Shown piece after piece: positions 1 to 10,609 of a stretch of 64,000 nucleotides of DNA. The notes beneath the pieces were generated by a model. It ran no database searches and was not told where the DNA came from. It saw only the letters and a program-made list of their open reading frames with translations. The stretch is from Armigeres subalbatus. Its lineage: Eukaryota; Arthropoda; Insecta; Diptera; Culicidae. The position numbers and the translations under genes were made by a program. The stretch lies in contig NC_085140.1 of NCBI RefSeq assembly GCF_024139115.2, positions 48,907,995-48,971,994 on the forward strand, read 5' to 3'. Numbering within the stretch: position 1 is the stretch's first letter; each line of letters begins with the position of its first letter.

Positions 1-80
1 GCGTGGTGGTGTGGCTAGAGTAAGCGCATCCCTGTGGCTATTATTGTTACTATTCTGGGTTCGAATCCCGGAGCGGCCAT
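1..80 (+). repeat. tRNA-like (Pol III-type) segment, possibly SINE-derived
   Basis: A perfect B-box-type sequence (GGTTCGAATCC, about 58-68) follows an A-box-like stretch (GTGGCTAGAGTAAGCGC, about 11-27). I could not fold it into a full cloverleaf with a paired acceptor stem, and the window edge cuts its 5' side. It is more likely a tRNA-related SINE head or tRNA pseudogene than a working tRNA gene. Confidence 0.35.
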
Positions 81-299
81 ACAATTTTGTAACTGTTCTG
101 CGATAATTCTCGCGAAAAATGAGTGAGTGGGTAAAAGTGATAAAACGAAAAAGGATTTTCATCTAATAGGCAAGATTTTCGTTTATCATCCAAGGGTAAT
201 TGTGGAGAAAGATTGATAGGTGAAAGATGATCCTCAACATAAACAACGAAAAAAGATTCTCCCTTGGCCCGAGAAACGCTTGCTTTGGTCTCATTGAAA

Positions 300-684
300 C
301 GAAAAGTTGAAACCCTGCTCCTGGAATTCCTTCATGATTCCCTCCAGGAATTCTTCCGTGCAATCCTCCAGGAATCCCCCCGAGAAATCCGCCGGGAGTT
401 CCTCCAGGAATTCCTTCGGAAATTCCTTCAGAAATTCCTTCGGAAATTCCTTCAGAAATTCTTTTGCCCCAAAAAAACCATCCGCGAATTGCTCCAAAAA
501 TTCCTTCCGGGAGTTCCTTCGATAATTCTTCGGGGAATTCCTTCTAAAATTCTTATGAGAATTCTACCCTTCAGGTGGTCTCAGTGGAATTTCCGGAGTG
601 ACTCCCAGAGGATCTTCCTAAGGATTTCCAGATTTCCAGATTTCCGGAGGAGTTTCCAGAGGAATTCGAAGCAGGGACTGCTTT
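300..684. repeat. GGAATTCC-type degenerate array
   Basis: Imperfect tandem repetition of a roughly 15-bp motif of the form TTCCTTCGGAAATTCC with variable spacers. Because the unit is nearly self-complementary, both strands give long open frames of Lys/Leu/Phe/Glu-rich low-complexity peptide; these are not genes. Related arrays recur near 9.1, 44.9, 50.4, 51.6 and 63.2 kb. The array continues to about 880 beyond the MITE at 685-796. Confidence 0.8.
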
Positions 685-796
685 TATACCATGTGGACAG
701 ATTTAGGAGGAGTTTGAAAAATTATATGATCAATTGTCCACGCTTTGGTAGGGTAGAAAATATCTAAAACTGATCAAAATCTGTCCACGTGGTATA
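685..796. mobile_element. Short MITE inside the GGAATTCC array
   Basis: Terminal inverted repeats read TATACCATGTGGACAGATTT on the left and AAATCTGTCCACGTGGTATA on the right, with one mismatch over about 20 bp. The 112-bp unit begins and ends with TA, consistent with TA target-site insertion. No coding capacity. Confidence 0.65.
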
Positions 797-1032
797 GGGA
801 AAGCACCGGAGAATTTTCGGAGGAATTCTCAGAGAATATCTCTGAAGAATTTTCGAATGTATTTCCGAAGGGATTCCCACAGAAATCAGGATTTTTGTTA
901 GAAAATGCTGGAATGTAATAAACAAGATTTGGTGGGAATAATGAAATCTATTTCCCTAAAGAGCTATTTTGACCACTTTCACCGAAACCAAGCATATCCA
1001 GTTTTCCGCGAGCGGTAATGGCCAGCGGATTA

Positions 1033-1207
1033 GTCTCTGATTTGACGTTTGTGGAGGTCAACTGCACCCACCGTTCCAAGCATTTTGATCGATGTGGTAT
1101 ATAAGAAGGCTTGAATTCACTTAATCAGCACCTTCTTATATGCCACATTGGTCAGAATACTCGGAGCGGTGGGTTCAGTTGACCTCCACAAACGTCAAAA
1201 CAGAGAC
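1033..1207. mobile_element. Inverted-repeat MITE, about 175 bp
   Basis: Outer arms begin GTCTCTGATTTGACGTTTGT on the left and mirror on the right as CCACAAACGTCAAAACAGAGAC-type sequence, about 40 bp each with few mismatches. An inner pair (GGTATATAAGAAGG and CCTTCTTATATGCC) extends the hairpin. No open frame. Confidence 0.7.
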
Positions 1208-1265
1208 CAGTGCGCAGGCAAGTTGTCACGTTATTCCTTGAGGTAATGAGCGACGTCTTCTTGGT

Positions 1266-1592
1266 ATGTTCGGAAGGAGTATTTATTCTAGTAAATGCAG
1301 ACAATGTTCTGTTGATCGTAACCGGAAAGAACCCCGAAGCACAAGAAGAAAGCTACAGACGGAAGTAGTTAAACGGGCCCGGGATGTAGGTTTTAAAATT
1401 GAAGCAGGTAAGGTGCTATATCCTATATGCTTCAAATCTGTGACTCGAAGCACTCGAAGCTGTGTGAATCAAAGTCGAAGGTCATATTCCAACAAAAAAG
1501 ACCCTAAAAGTTCTCAGAATGACGATCGATCGGCACCTAACATTCCGACCTTATTTCGAGAGGACCAAGAAGGCTTGTCAGACCCGGATTAA
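1266..1592 (+). CDS. Hypothetical ORF with paired cysteines, 108 aa
   Basis: Open frame from ATG with a basic N-terminal half. A CRQC pair near residue 12, then CF near 56 and a single C near 66, could be parts of a zinc-binding domain. Composition is not that of the low-complexity arrays. I do not recognise a family. It starts about 60 bp after a MITE and could be a remnant of a transposon-encoded protein or a chance frame. No upstream promoter or partner gene is evident. Confidence 0.2.
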   Translation: MFGRSIYSSKCRQCSVDRNRKEPRSTRRKLQTEVVKRARDVGFKIEAGKVLYPICFKSVTRSTRSCVNQSRRSYSNKKDPKSSQNDDRSAPNIPTLFREDQEGLSDPD

Positions 1593-2165
1593 CTTGCTAA
1601 GAATGATAGGCAACAAAAGGACCAAGAGTAACCAAAAAATTTCAAATAGAAACCAAGCAACGGACAAATAGAACCAATAATATAATCGGACAACAAAATT
1701 TTCTTACTACAGATAAAAAAAACATTTCAAATCCTTTGGGATTTTCATTTAGTTTAGCGCAGGAAAAAATCATTCAGTTTTTCGTTCAAATAGCTCATAT
1801 TCCACATTCAGGAATCTGGGGTGGCATTGCGCATCTAGAAACGAAACGAGCAAATCATACAAACTATCATACGAAAGGGCTGTCAAAAAGAGATGCGTAA
1901 TGGGGCCCCTGGTTGATTCACGTCAACTTTTTAGTGAAATGTCCTTACTTGTCGTGGTCATAAAATGAGTTAGTGATATCCTATTTGAAACCACCATTTT
2001 ATTATAAATTTACAGATGCGTATCTCAACCTGAACGATTGATTTGACTTGTCATCTTCGGAAACAAATGAATGAATCTGAAAAATAAGCCTTAAGATAAA
2101 TGCACAACATAAGTGCTCTGACCAATTCCTCGTGATCAACCAAGACACCGACCACTGCGGATATA
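1593..2165. other. Unassigned AT-rich intergenic sequence
   Basis: No open frame, RNA gene or clear inverted repeat seen. Confidence 0.5.
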
Positions 2166-2167
2166 TA

Positions 2168-2392
2168 GGGGAACGGTTCGGCACTTCATCTCATAACTCC
2201 CATTTCGATCCTATCAAAAACAAATCAATGAATTTGAATTTTTTTATTTTTTTATTTTTCAGCAGTGAGCACGCATGTAAGCAAAAAAAGCGACAAGATT
2301 GGTAATGTATTTCTCGAGAAGATATCTGTTTTACGATGAGATGAATATATATTCAGTGAGATGGAAAACGGAGCAGTTTGCCTACATAAACT
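2168..2392. mobile_element. TA-flanked MITE, TAGGGGAAC family (copy 1)
   Basis: Left end TAGGGGAACGGTTC and right end GGAGCAGTTTGCCTA form imperfect terminal inverted repeats bounded by TA at 2166-2167 and 2393-2394. It shares an internal motif (CAGCAGTGAGCACGC) and the ATATATATTCATCTCAT-type end with copies at 33,836 and 34,797. About 225 bp, noncoding. Confidence 0.7.
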
Positions 2393-2394
2393 TT

Positions 2395-4320
2395 CTTATA
2401 ACTTTTGAATATATCAACAGACCATGAACAAATTGGAATTGCAATAGCAGTGAGAAAAATTTCTTTTTTGAACACAACTTGCTGCGAAAATTTAAGTTCA
2501 TTAAGTAGTTAAACAACCTTGCTGATGATTTGTGGAAATCATTCGTTTATTGGTTTATATGTACATATAGTTATCAGATTTGCATAATATACTTGCCAGA
2601 CTAAAATCTCGAAGCTTATGGCATTAAATATATGAAGAAATGGCAAATATGACCGCTAGTTTTATCACAGTCACAATGAGTCGCCAAAGAATAATTGTGC
2701 GATTTTCTAGTTTCTATCCGAATGTTTAAAAAAGATAAAACAAAAAAACGTACCAGAGAAATGTTGACGAAAGGAACATTCTCCTCCGATTCCTCCATAC
2801 TGAAACAAGAAGAAAATTGTTCATTGATTTTGAATAGCTTTAAATTTAAAGACACACACTTTTAATTCTAAACTGAAATATGCTTAGGCGGTCATCCATG
2901 TCTAATATTCTTAGGCTTCCGTTTGCAATCGACGGACATTACAATTAAATCGACGACGCAACCACTACGGCGACTCGGGGCCCCAGAGGTCAACTTTCAA
3001 TTGTTCGAAAGTGAGGGTGAAACCTTCAGCCAAGCCAGTCAAATGGTGCACACGATTAGCCGGCGCGTGAACTCCCGGCGAGACACGAGAAACTCTTGCT
3101 ACGAACAATTGAAGGTCGATTCGCGAAAAGTAATCGCCCTGACGGAACGAAAACTCTCCTCTCATTTGCATATGCCTGTAGATATCGGACTGACAGAGAA
3201 AAATATTCACGAGCTGCAATCACTCCGGAGTCTGAAAAGTTTGTTTCACCAACAAAACAACAATTGAAGCTTCTGAGGGGCTGCTCTTACGACTTATTCA
3301 ACAGTTGAAAAGCAATTCGACGACTAAATGGAAACACACTTTCGCGTGAGAAAAACAAACAATTTTCTGCGAGTTCGTGGATTGGTCGCTTTCATGAGAG
3401 TCACATTTTGCACACTCGATGCGGTGGGAGTGTTGTAACTTGGGTTTGAGGAGCCATCGATTGGATACCCACCCAGCAATGGAGTGGCAGTCGAACCTCG
3501 CTCATACATCTTCGTCAACCGAATTGCGCCAACCAGCAGCGTCTTGATTAGCAAAAGCGTGTGCAAACTGTATCGGCCCGGGTTTGCACAAAAGTTCTCG
3601 ACTTTCCACAGCCCCGAGGCCCTCTGTAGAGACGCAGGTATTGAAGCACAACGTGTCAGTTGATCGCATATTATGGCAATTCTGTGTAGGTGGTTGCACC
3701 AATTGTGCTACACGGCTGGAATAGTTCGTGTGTCCTAAGGCCGTAATTTACGCTTCGTTCGGCCGTCCGCCCTCCCGCCTGCGTAAAGTGCATCAGAGCA
3801 CAGCCATTGTTTCGCAAAAAGTAGCAAAAAAGTGACTATAGTGATTTATCGAGTGAAGATAGCTCGACCGCGACTCAATGCGCCGCTGGCTGGACCGCTT
3901 GCTTACACTGAACGCAACGATCTAACAGTTTGGTGAGGGCTTATGGTTGCGCAATGTGATCGAGTTGAAAGTCGAACGGATAAGTTCATGGGGGTGCTTT
4001 GCGTGCATTTGAGGTTAGATTATGGGCAATAAGCTGCCGATTAGAATCTTGATTAATCGCTGGGAAATGTTTTGGGAGAGTGAATTAGGGCGTTTGACGT
4101 ATCGGCGTAAGAATACGGAGATTTGTGTGAGCGATGTTACGTTAAATTTATTTTGCAAATAGGTTTCAATTTGCGATTGTTAATTTAAAATCTTGATGGA
4201 GAATGCGATATAGATTGCAGCAGTTAGCAGTGGATATATGTATTGTAATTTCTTAAATTTCGAGGCGTGTTTTTCTTTTATTCTTATAGAAGTTGAAAAA
4301 AATTTTAACCCCTTAAAATT
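2395..4320. other. Non-repetitive stretch; possible promoter/5' UTR near 3.7-3.93 kb
   Basis: Mostly unassigned. From about 2.9 to 4.0 kb the base composition becomes GC-richer and no inverted repeats are visible, unlike most of the window. A splice-donor-like TTG|GTGAGG lies at 3932/3933, after a purine-rich leader that resembles an insect 5' UTR. Open frames here are short and overlap on both strands, so none is called. Whether a first exon exists is speculation. Confidence 0.2.
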
Positions 4321-4395
4321 TCTTGGACCGGACCGGGATCGAACCCAGCCTGGTCTTGCTTTGTAGATGTGCATCTTACCGCACGACTGGCGAAG
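4321..4395 (-). repeat. SINE head (tRNA-related), partial
   Basis: Read on the minus strand it contains GTGCGGTAAGATGC (A-box region), CTACAAAGCAAGACCA and GGTTCGATCCC (B box). The same order and near-identical words occur in the full SINE at 47,481, so this is its tRNA-like head. The body and the GAAGAAG tail are missing. Confidence 0.65.
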
Positions 4396-6800
4396 ATTTG
4401 AGCCTTATATTATTATTATCATGATCGTATTTGACTAGCTTATTTGGGGTCTAGAAATCTCAATAAGTAGTGGACGTCATATTTGAATCGCCGCTTTGCA
4501 AAGAATTCACGCTTATTGAAAAACTATACCAACAAAGATTGGACGAGACGGGCAAAACCTCTATTCGAATATAGGACCTTTAACGACTGCAAATAACCAT
4601 TAATTTGGATTCCTTTTTAAGATTCAAATAAAATTTTACCGATCACAAATGACAAACTTATCCATTAACGAGTGCAGAAATCCCACGCCATAGAAATGGC
4701 ACTGAACCGGATTAAACAATTAAACAAAAAATAAAATCAAACCCAAACCGTTCAGATGGAGATGAGAAAATCCATCTTCTCTGGAGCCGGGGTATCAAGT
4801 TTCCAGTAGTGTGGGTTTGACCATGAACCGTCGTCGATCAGCAAGCAGCTTCGATGCTAGAGGTGCAAATTCATAAAATTGGTCGATCATTCGCAATGCC
4901 ACCGCGCCGCTCGCAGAAGAGCCCGCATACTCATATTATTGGCTATAGGTCGGAGCCAGATAAATGGTAAGACAGCCCAATCTGGTTCGCCTTGGCATCG
5001 GTCTTTACTTGGAGCTTGGAACGTGCTCTTTGCGTTCTTCGATGGAGTTGAACCAACCGTACAGAACGACCAACGCAGGATCGATCTCCTGTGCAGGCTA
5101 ATATATGCTGATCGGATTAAAATCAAATTATAAATCATATGGGCAGTTATATTTGTAACTTTTATATTCACTTTTTTTCGAACAACCAACTAGCAGCGTA
5201 TGCTTGTCACTATAAATTAAACTTAGTCGAATTCGAAAAAAATCATGCTCGTATCACTCTTAATTAAATGAACTGCAAAAAAAATCGTTATTATAATATC
5301 ATTTAACTAATAATGATTTATTGCTAATTCGGATTTTCTGATTTTGGAAATAATTTTTTTTCTGAATCGTTAATAACAATAAATAACAATACTGTTCTGA
5401 AAAGAGTGGAACATAAGAACATGAACTTGTAGGAACTTGATTCTAAAGCTTGAACAAAGTGACAGCAAAAAATGTCAAGAATCATGCCTGTCGCTGTGTC
5501 CGAAGGCGTTTAACGATAATGACCTCAACTGCGAATACGCTTCCATGATGCTGCTTTCGAACCAAGCTCTATTGAATGGAGCAGAGCTGTTCATGGAGAT
5601 CGCTTAGAATGATTCTACCGCACAACGTTGGTGACTGTTTTGCGTTAGTTCCTCTTTTCATTTTGCGCCGCTGTGTTTTCAACCTTTTCAGACTTGAGAG
5701 CGGTTTTAGTGACCGACCGAGATTGAATATATAATGGCCCATTAGTTGATGTGCCGATGTGGAACTGCTAGCCCGGGTAAATGATGGGAAGTAAAATCAC
5801 TCTCAATACAGCGGTCAAGCGTTATTATTGAGGTTTTTTGTTGAAGATGACATTAGCCGCGATTCATATTTGTCACACAGTTCGTGGTTCAACAATTGCG
5901 TCAGAGCGATATTAATTTAGCGGAAATTTCTGTGGGACTTCCTACCAGCTGGTTATCCGGTTGTACAAAATATCTTCATTATCGGAGTAGAATGAGAATC
6001 GGATATTGTAAAAGCTTTATTTGCATGTGATACTGGATGATTATAATCAGATAGGTGCTATTGGAACTTCAGAGGCTAATTCTGGTTCTCTTTAAATCTG
6101 TTCAAGAATATTTAGATATCATTCAGATAATAGATCTCTGGAGAAAAATTAATTTTTGTGGTGAAAATTGAAAGAAAATAACATCTGAAAAACATCAAAT
6201 TCTGAGGGATGTCTTCACGCAGCTCGCCATTGCGCAGTTGCAACACCAGGACTTCACTTTTGGCATGTTTATCATTGAAAATGGCTGCTAAGGACCTGGT
6301 CTACTGAAACACTTGCTCGCTCAAGAGCAGCAGTACAACTGAGCTCTCGGATTTCTTTGAAATCAGAAAAACGCACCAGCGGTGGTTCATCGGTCGCTAT
6401 TCGGATCGGAGGGACATCATCTTAATTGTTGTGTAATGACATCAAATTGATTACTTATTTTGTTATCGAAAACCATCCTTAAAAATTACAATTTGTTCTC
6501 ATAGGCAGCAGAAATAGTTTTCGTTTGATGTCACAGTAAGACTATAGTAAGCTATAGATTTCGATGACATCGCTTTGGTCGTTTCAACGATTAACAGTTG
6601 AAACGACCGAAACGATGTTAACCTATGTATGTAATGAAAAATGCCTTTTTCTCAACGTCAGCCGGGTAATTAGGCACAAATTCACCAAATAATTAATTCG
6701 TGTACAGGAGTAAACTCTGACCGCGCCTTAAATAGGTTGCAGTTGCATGACCAAAATAATCATAGTTTTGGCCAAAATTATCGAACCTCAAAAATAATGA
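4396..6800. other. Unassigned intergenic sequence with one small hairpin
   Basis: No supported gene. A perfect-looking short hairpin sits near 6,570-6,615 (arms GGTCGTTTCAAC and GTTGAAACGACC). An 84-residue frame at 4,879-5,133 has faint resemblance to an endonuclease start but too little to call. Confidence 0.45.
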
Positions 6801-6804
6801 TTTT

Positions 6805-7060
6805 TCCTATAAGATCAGCGCTCTACCAGAAAATTTACTAAGCCATTCTGGAAATATTTCTAAATCCAAACCTCGGTCCACCTTTGATAGCTTCTGCAGA
6901 GAAGGTTGCTGAAATGGGTGGACACTTCGCCAGCTGACACAACCTTAGGCACAATATCGTCAGCCCACATGAAGCAATCGTTAATGAGCATGCGACAGCA
7001 TGAAGACGTCAGGCTTCGACAACATCTGGAATCTCGAACTCAAGAACATGAGTGCCCTGT
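6805..7060 (+). pseudogene. Jockey-clade non-LTR retrotransposon remnant (pre-RT region)
   Basis: Conceptual translation with stops gives KFTKPFWK, then EKVAEMGGHFAS and NIVSPHEAIVNEHA. That order is characteristic of the linker between endonuclease and reverse transcriptase in Jockey-type ORF2. The window's other Jockey remnant has the matching words YANPFWKMTKVLKTKPRP at 38.68 kb. In-frame stops and small indels show it is dead. No catalytic motif is retained. Confidence 0.5.
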
Positions 7061-7084
7061 TTTTCGAACAACCTTTTGCTAATT

Positions 7085-7235
7085 TTTTACGAAGAAGAAC
7101 CGTTTGGCATAACGCCATATGGCCGAAAGCGACAAGGCCATTTATCTGGAAGTTTTTTGGCCGACAATGTCATTTGAAAAATTGTCATTTTGCCGTAAAA
7201 GTCGTTTAGCCGAATAGGTCATTTATAAGAGCCGA
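7085..7235 (+). repeat. GCCGAA repeat block A, forward arm
   Basis: Degenerate repeats of the form ATTTGGCCGAAxxGGTC in forward orientation. They end just before the TA-flanked element at 7,260 and face an inverted block at 7,805-7,990. Confidence 0.6.
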
Positions 7236-7259
7236 ACATGCATATGCTGGAAATGCATA

Positions 7260-7751
7260 CAGTAGACGTTCGATAACTGCAAGTCATTTAACTGCAATGG
7301 TTTTTAACTGCAATTCGATAGTTGCAACAGTCTTGCAGTTATCGGACCGCTAAACTTTAAACTGATTTTGAGCTTTTTAGTGGAATGTTTTCACCTGTCA
7401 TAAGACGAGCTTATACAATCCCATTGAATTCCACCACTTAATTGTATCTTGACAGTCGAAAGTCGAGTCAAGTACGAGACACTGAAGACGGCCTTACTGT
7501 TGAGGTCGAAATACGTATCTGTCAAGATACAATTAAGTGGTGGAATTCAATGGGATTGTATAAGCTCGTCTTATGACAGGTTTAAACTGATGTCAGAGTC
7601 AAGGACAGCTGCATTGCTCTGAACATTTAGATGCACTTTTATTGCATCTGACATCGATTGACAACCGTTTGACGTCTAGAATGCCTTGCAGTTATCGAAC
7701 GACATTCGTTAACTGAAAAGCAAACACGTTGAAGATTTCGATCGGCTACTG
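7260..7751. mobile_element. TA-flanked transposon, interrupted by a nested foldback element
   Basis: TA at 7258-7259 and 7752-7753 bound ends CAGTAG and CTACTG. Subterminal words CGTTCGATAACTGCAAG (left) and CTTGCAGTTATCGAACG (right) form an inverted pair, typical of Tc1/mariner-type derivatives. Removing the nested insertion at 7,367-7,580 leaves a roughly 270-bp MITE-sized element. Confidence 0.6.
7367..7580. mobile_element. Foldback MITE (GTCATAAGACGAG family, copy 1), nested
   Basis: Two perfect 63-bp inverted arms (7,393-7,455 and 7,519-7,581) flank a 63-bp loop containing GAGACACTGAAGACG. An 11-bp direct repeat TTTAAACTGAT immediately flanks the unit (7,356-7,366 and 7,581-7,591; the last base of the right arm coincides with the repeat). 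Related copies lie at 24.8, 34.65, 44.36 and 55.57 kb. Perfect arms indicate recent insertion or arm homogenisation. Confidence 0.8.
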
Positions 7752-7754
7752 TAT

Positions 7755-8190
7755 AGGGAAAAAACCGAAAATGCCGTTTGTCCGAATGGATGTTAGGCAG
7801 GTAGGACATTTTGGAGCCAAATGGCTCTTTTTGCCAAAAGACCATTTCTACCAAACGGCATTTTCAACCAAATGAACTGTTAGGGCAAACAATTCATTCG
7901 GCCAAATTACCTGCTTGGCCGAATGTTCCTTTCTGCTGTATCGGCCAAACCGTTCTGTCCATAATAACCGCAAATGAAATGACATTCGGCCTAACGGCGG
8001 GAAGGGACGTTTGGGTGAAGGCCATAAGGCTGAAAGGTGTTTGGCCAAAATCCGGCTGGTTTAAAATGTCGTTTGTCAAAATGGTCGTTTGGTCGAAAAA
8101 GTCGTTTACCGAAATGATACCTTGGATGAAAAGGCCAAAATGATCGATTGGCAGAAAAGCTATTTTACCGAAAATGTAATTTCGCCAAAA
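7755..8190. repeat. GCCGAA repeat block A, mixed orientation
   Basis: About 7,805-7,990 carries the repeat in reverse orientation (TTCGGCCAAAT), then about 8,010-8,190 returns to forward orientation (GGTCGAAAAAGTCGTTTACCG). The long open frames on both strands here are by-products of the repeat. Confidence 0.6.
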
Positions 8191-8880
8191 TTTTCATGTT
8201 CGACATTTTCGATAATATTACCCGTTCAGCAAATTACATTTCAGCTGTACACACCAAAAAATTCTCAATTTTATAAGGGACGCAATCTTTTAAGCTGACA
8301 TAATCAATCGAGATGCATATCCAATCTTAACATAATATTGTGTCATATTTGCTTCAGACACCCAAAACAATATATTTGCAGTATCATTCTGTCATCAAAT
8401 ACCGAATGCTTCTCATTACCAAATGGCTCAAATTTACAGTAAGAATGACTGAAATCCAAAGCGCCCCGAAATAAACAAATTGACCCATGAATACAAGATT
8501 CTTCACGCACCAGCTGAGCACTGTTTTCGTTTCTCCTTTTTCACCTTCAGTGCAGTTGCAAGGAACAAGCAGTGGATGGGCTGATGCTTCACAATATTCG
8601 TGAAATTGTAGAACTTGTTAAGCTTCGATCTCCCTTCTGCCAAGAAGCAGGAATGGTAGAGTGGTATCGAACGGGAATCCCACTCATAAGATCTGGTGTT
8701 AGATTGACATGCTGGGCCTTACCATTTTTGCTACATACACTATTTTTTTTGGCCGTGTAAAATTTAGGATACACATTTTCAGAGCCTTGTAAAAATTAAT
8801 TTGAACGCAATAATGCGTCTTTTGGTTCGCTTGCATATGTCGGTCTTAAATGACATAACGTTACAGGACTTTTTCGTAGT
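8191..8880. other. Unassigned core between GCCGAA arms
   Basis: AT-rich sequence without a supported ORF. It lies between a forward GCCGAA arm (8,010-8,190) and a reverse arm (8,885-9,085). Confidence 0.4.
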
Positions 8881-8884
8881 GTGT

Positions 8885-9085
8885 AGGACCCATTCGGGCA
8901 AATGACATTTTCAGCAAAATGGCCTTTCCGTCAATTTCAGCCGAACGGCATTTTTGACCAGATGACTTATTCGGCCAAACCGGTTTCGATCTAATAACCG
9001 TTTCGTTCATTCTTGCCAAATTCTTGACGTGTTATCTGGCCAAATGGCTTTCCACCGAATGATTTTCAGCCAAACGACCATTTCT
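8885..9085 (-). repeat. GCCGAA repeat block A, reverse arm
   Basis: Degenerate TTCGGCCAAATGAC repeats in reverse orientation, ending where the GGAATTCC-like array begins. Confidence 0.55.
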
Positions 9086-9800
9086 CTTTTTTTAATGAAT
9101 TCCCATGGAATTTCCGAAGAATTTATTATGGACAATACAAAGAAATTCCCGTGAAAATTAAAAGAAATACCTTTAAAATTCCGAGAAAAAAAAATCCGTT
9201 AAAATACCGAAAAGTTTTGCGAGAAAATTAAATAAAAACAAATAGTAGAATTTCTGTAGAATTTTAGTGGAACTTAATAATAAAAATAAAATCACGTGGA
9301 AATTCTAAATAATTTCCTATGGGAATTCCGAACCATTTTCCGTGGAAATCCAAATATATTTTTGAAATGTAGCATTTTCGTGGATATTTCGAAGAATTTT
9401 CTGTGTAATTTTCAAAATTCTGAAGGTTTTCTCATGGATTTTGTGAAGACTTTCCTATAGGAATTTTTAACGATTGTGTGACAAAATTCCAAACAATTTT
9501 CCTTGGAAATTCAAAATAGCTTCTCGTGAAAAATCCGAGAATAATTTCCAAATAAGTTTTGGAAAAACTTTTGAGGAAGTTCATCAGATTTTTCGGGCGA
9601 AATTCCAATACCTCTAATGACTTGAAAATGTCCCGAAAAAAATCCAGAAAAAAAAATCTTGAAGAAACGAACGCAATAAAAAATAACCAAGCCGATTCAC
9701 GACGCCGATCAAAATTATGACAAACGCTGCCGCCGACGATTTTCGTACCGGAGCACATCTCTTTCGGCAGGTCATTTGATCCGCATTACAAACATCAGCC
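9086..9800 (-). repeat. GGAATTCC-type array with a unique head (minus strand)
   Basis: Degenerate AAATTCCxxGGAATTT repeats run to about 9,650. On the minus strand they are preceded by a non-repetitive head (about 9,650-9,800) reading GATGTGCTCCGGTACGAAAA and GGCGGC. A similar head (GGTGTGCGCCGGTTCAGAAA) starts the array at 44,760. The 108-aa minus-strand frame spanning head and array is not considered a gene. Confidence 0.6.
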
Positions 9801-10128
9801 AATCATCGAGATTCCGATATCAATTAATCCACAAGGTACATGGATGAACTGATTGAAAGCATTCAGTGGACGTGAGGAAATTCAATCTGCAGCCGAGGTT
9901 TTTTTGCCTGCGCAAACGGAAACTTCCGGAGACCCTGGTGGAAAATAGAAAAACTGTAAGACTACAGAAGTAGCAAAATATTAGGCAACAATGGAGAAAT
10001 ACGTTCTGTTCTATTATTTTTTGTGGCACATGTTCAAAAACCAGTGATATATTGCCGTTATTTTCCCAATACTTCATCGTAGTTGGCTTTGGGACATTTC
10101 GAAGATTGAATTTGGTTGAAATGTCGAA

Positions 10129-10345
10129 TGACATTTGGTTGAATGGACATTTAATCGAAAGTAAAGTGCAGCATAGGTTTTCTTATTCTTTGATACTCCA
10201 TCTCCACACTTAATATTCATATTAATTATGTTTCTTGTAAAACTTTAATAAATAAGATTCGTTAATGGTTGGCCGAAACTCGTTATCGCCCAAAAATGGC
10301 CAAATGACGTAATGTCTTTTCGACCAAATGACATTAGACGAATCA
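10129..10345. repeat. Dispersed GCCGAA-type repeat fragments
   Basis: Words such as GTCGAATGACATTTGG and GGTTGGCCGAAACTCG place this in the same degenerate family, interrupted by unassigned AT-rich DNA. Confidence 0.4.
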
Positions 10346-10360
10346 TCATTCGACTATATG

Positions 10361-10603
10361 GTCGGGGTTTAACCAAAACGCACCAAGCGCCAACGAAAAA
10401 TTACCGATTTGTCTGCTCAAACTTCGTTTAGCAGATTTAATTGATCGTAAATCGTATCGGATATCCCTCAACCGCATAACTGAGGATATCCTACTGCAAA
10501 TGCACGATTAAATTGATATGAAGCTATTTCCGTTGTCCTTTCACGAACAAAATATCACAAGTCAGTCGAAAAGCCGCTTGGTGCGGTTTGGCTGAACCCC
10601 GAC
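10361..10603. mobile_element. MITE with GTCGGGGTT ends and TATATG target duplication
   Basis: Ends are GTCGGGGTTTAACCAAA and TTTGGCTGAACCCCGAC, continuing into CGCACCAAGCG and CGCTTGGTGCG. The 243-bp unit is flanked by TATATG on both sides (10,355-10,360 and 10,604-10,609). The duplication could equally be read as the 9-bp GACTATATG. Confidence 0.75.
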
Positions 10604-10609
10604 TATATG

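Noticed and set aside
264..767. 167-aa plus-strand frame and overlapping minus-strand frame
   Set aside because: Both are low-complexity translations of a self-complementary GGAATTCC array; the same effect gives frames at 9.4, 44.8, 45.8, 51.8 and 63.6 kb.
4879..5133. Possible endonuclease fragment (LLGAWNV)
   Set aside because: Only one short motif resembles a non-LTR endonuclease start; neighbouring sequence in any frame does not support it.
7811..8143. 110-aa frame in GCCGAA DNA
   Set aside because: Explained by the degenerate repeat; overlapping frames of similar length exist on the other strand.
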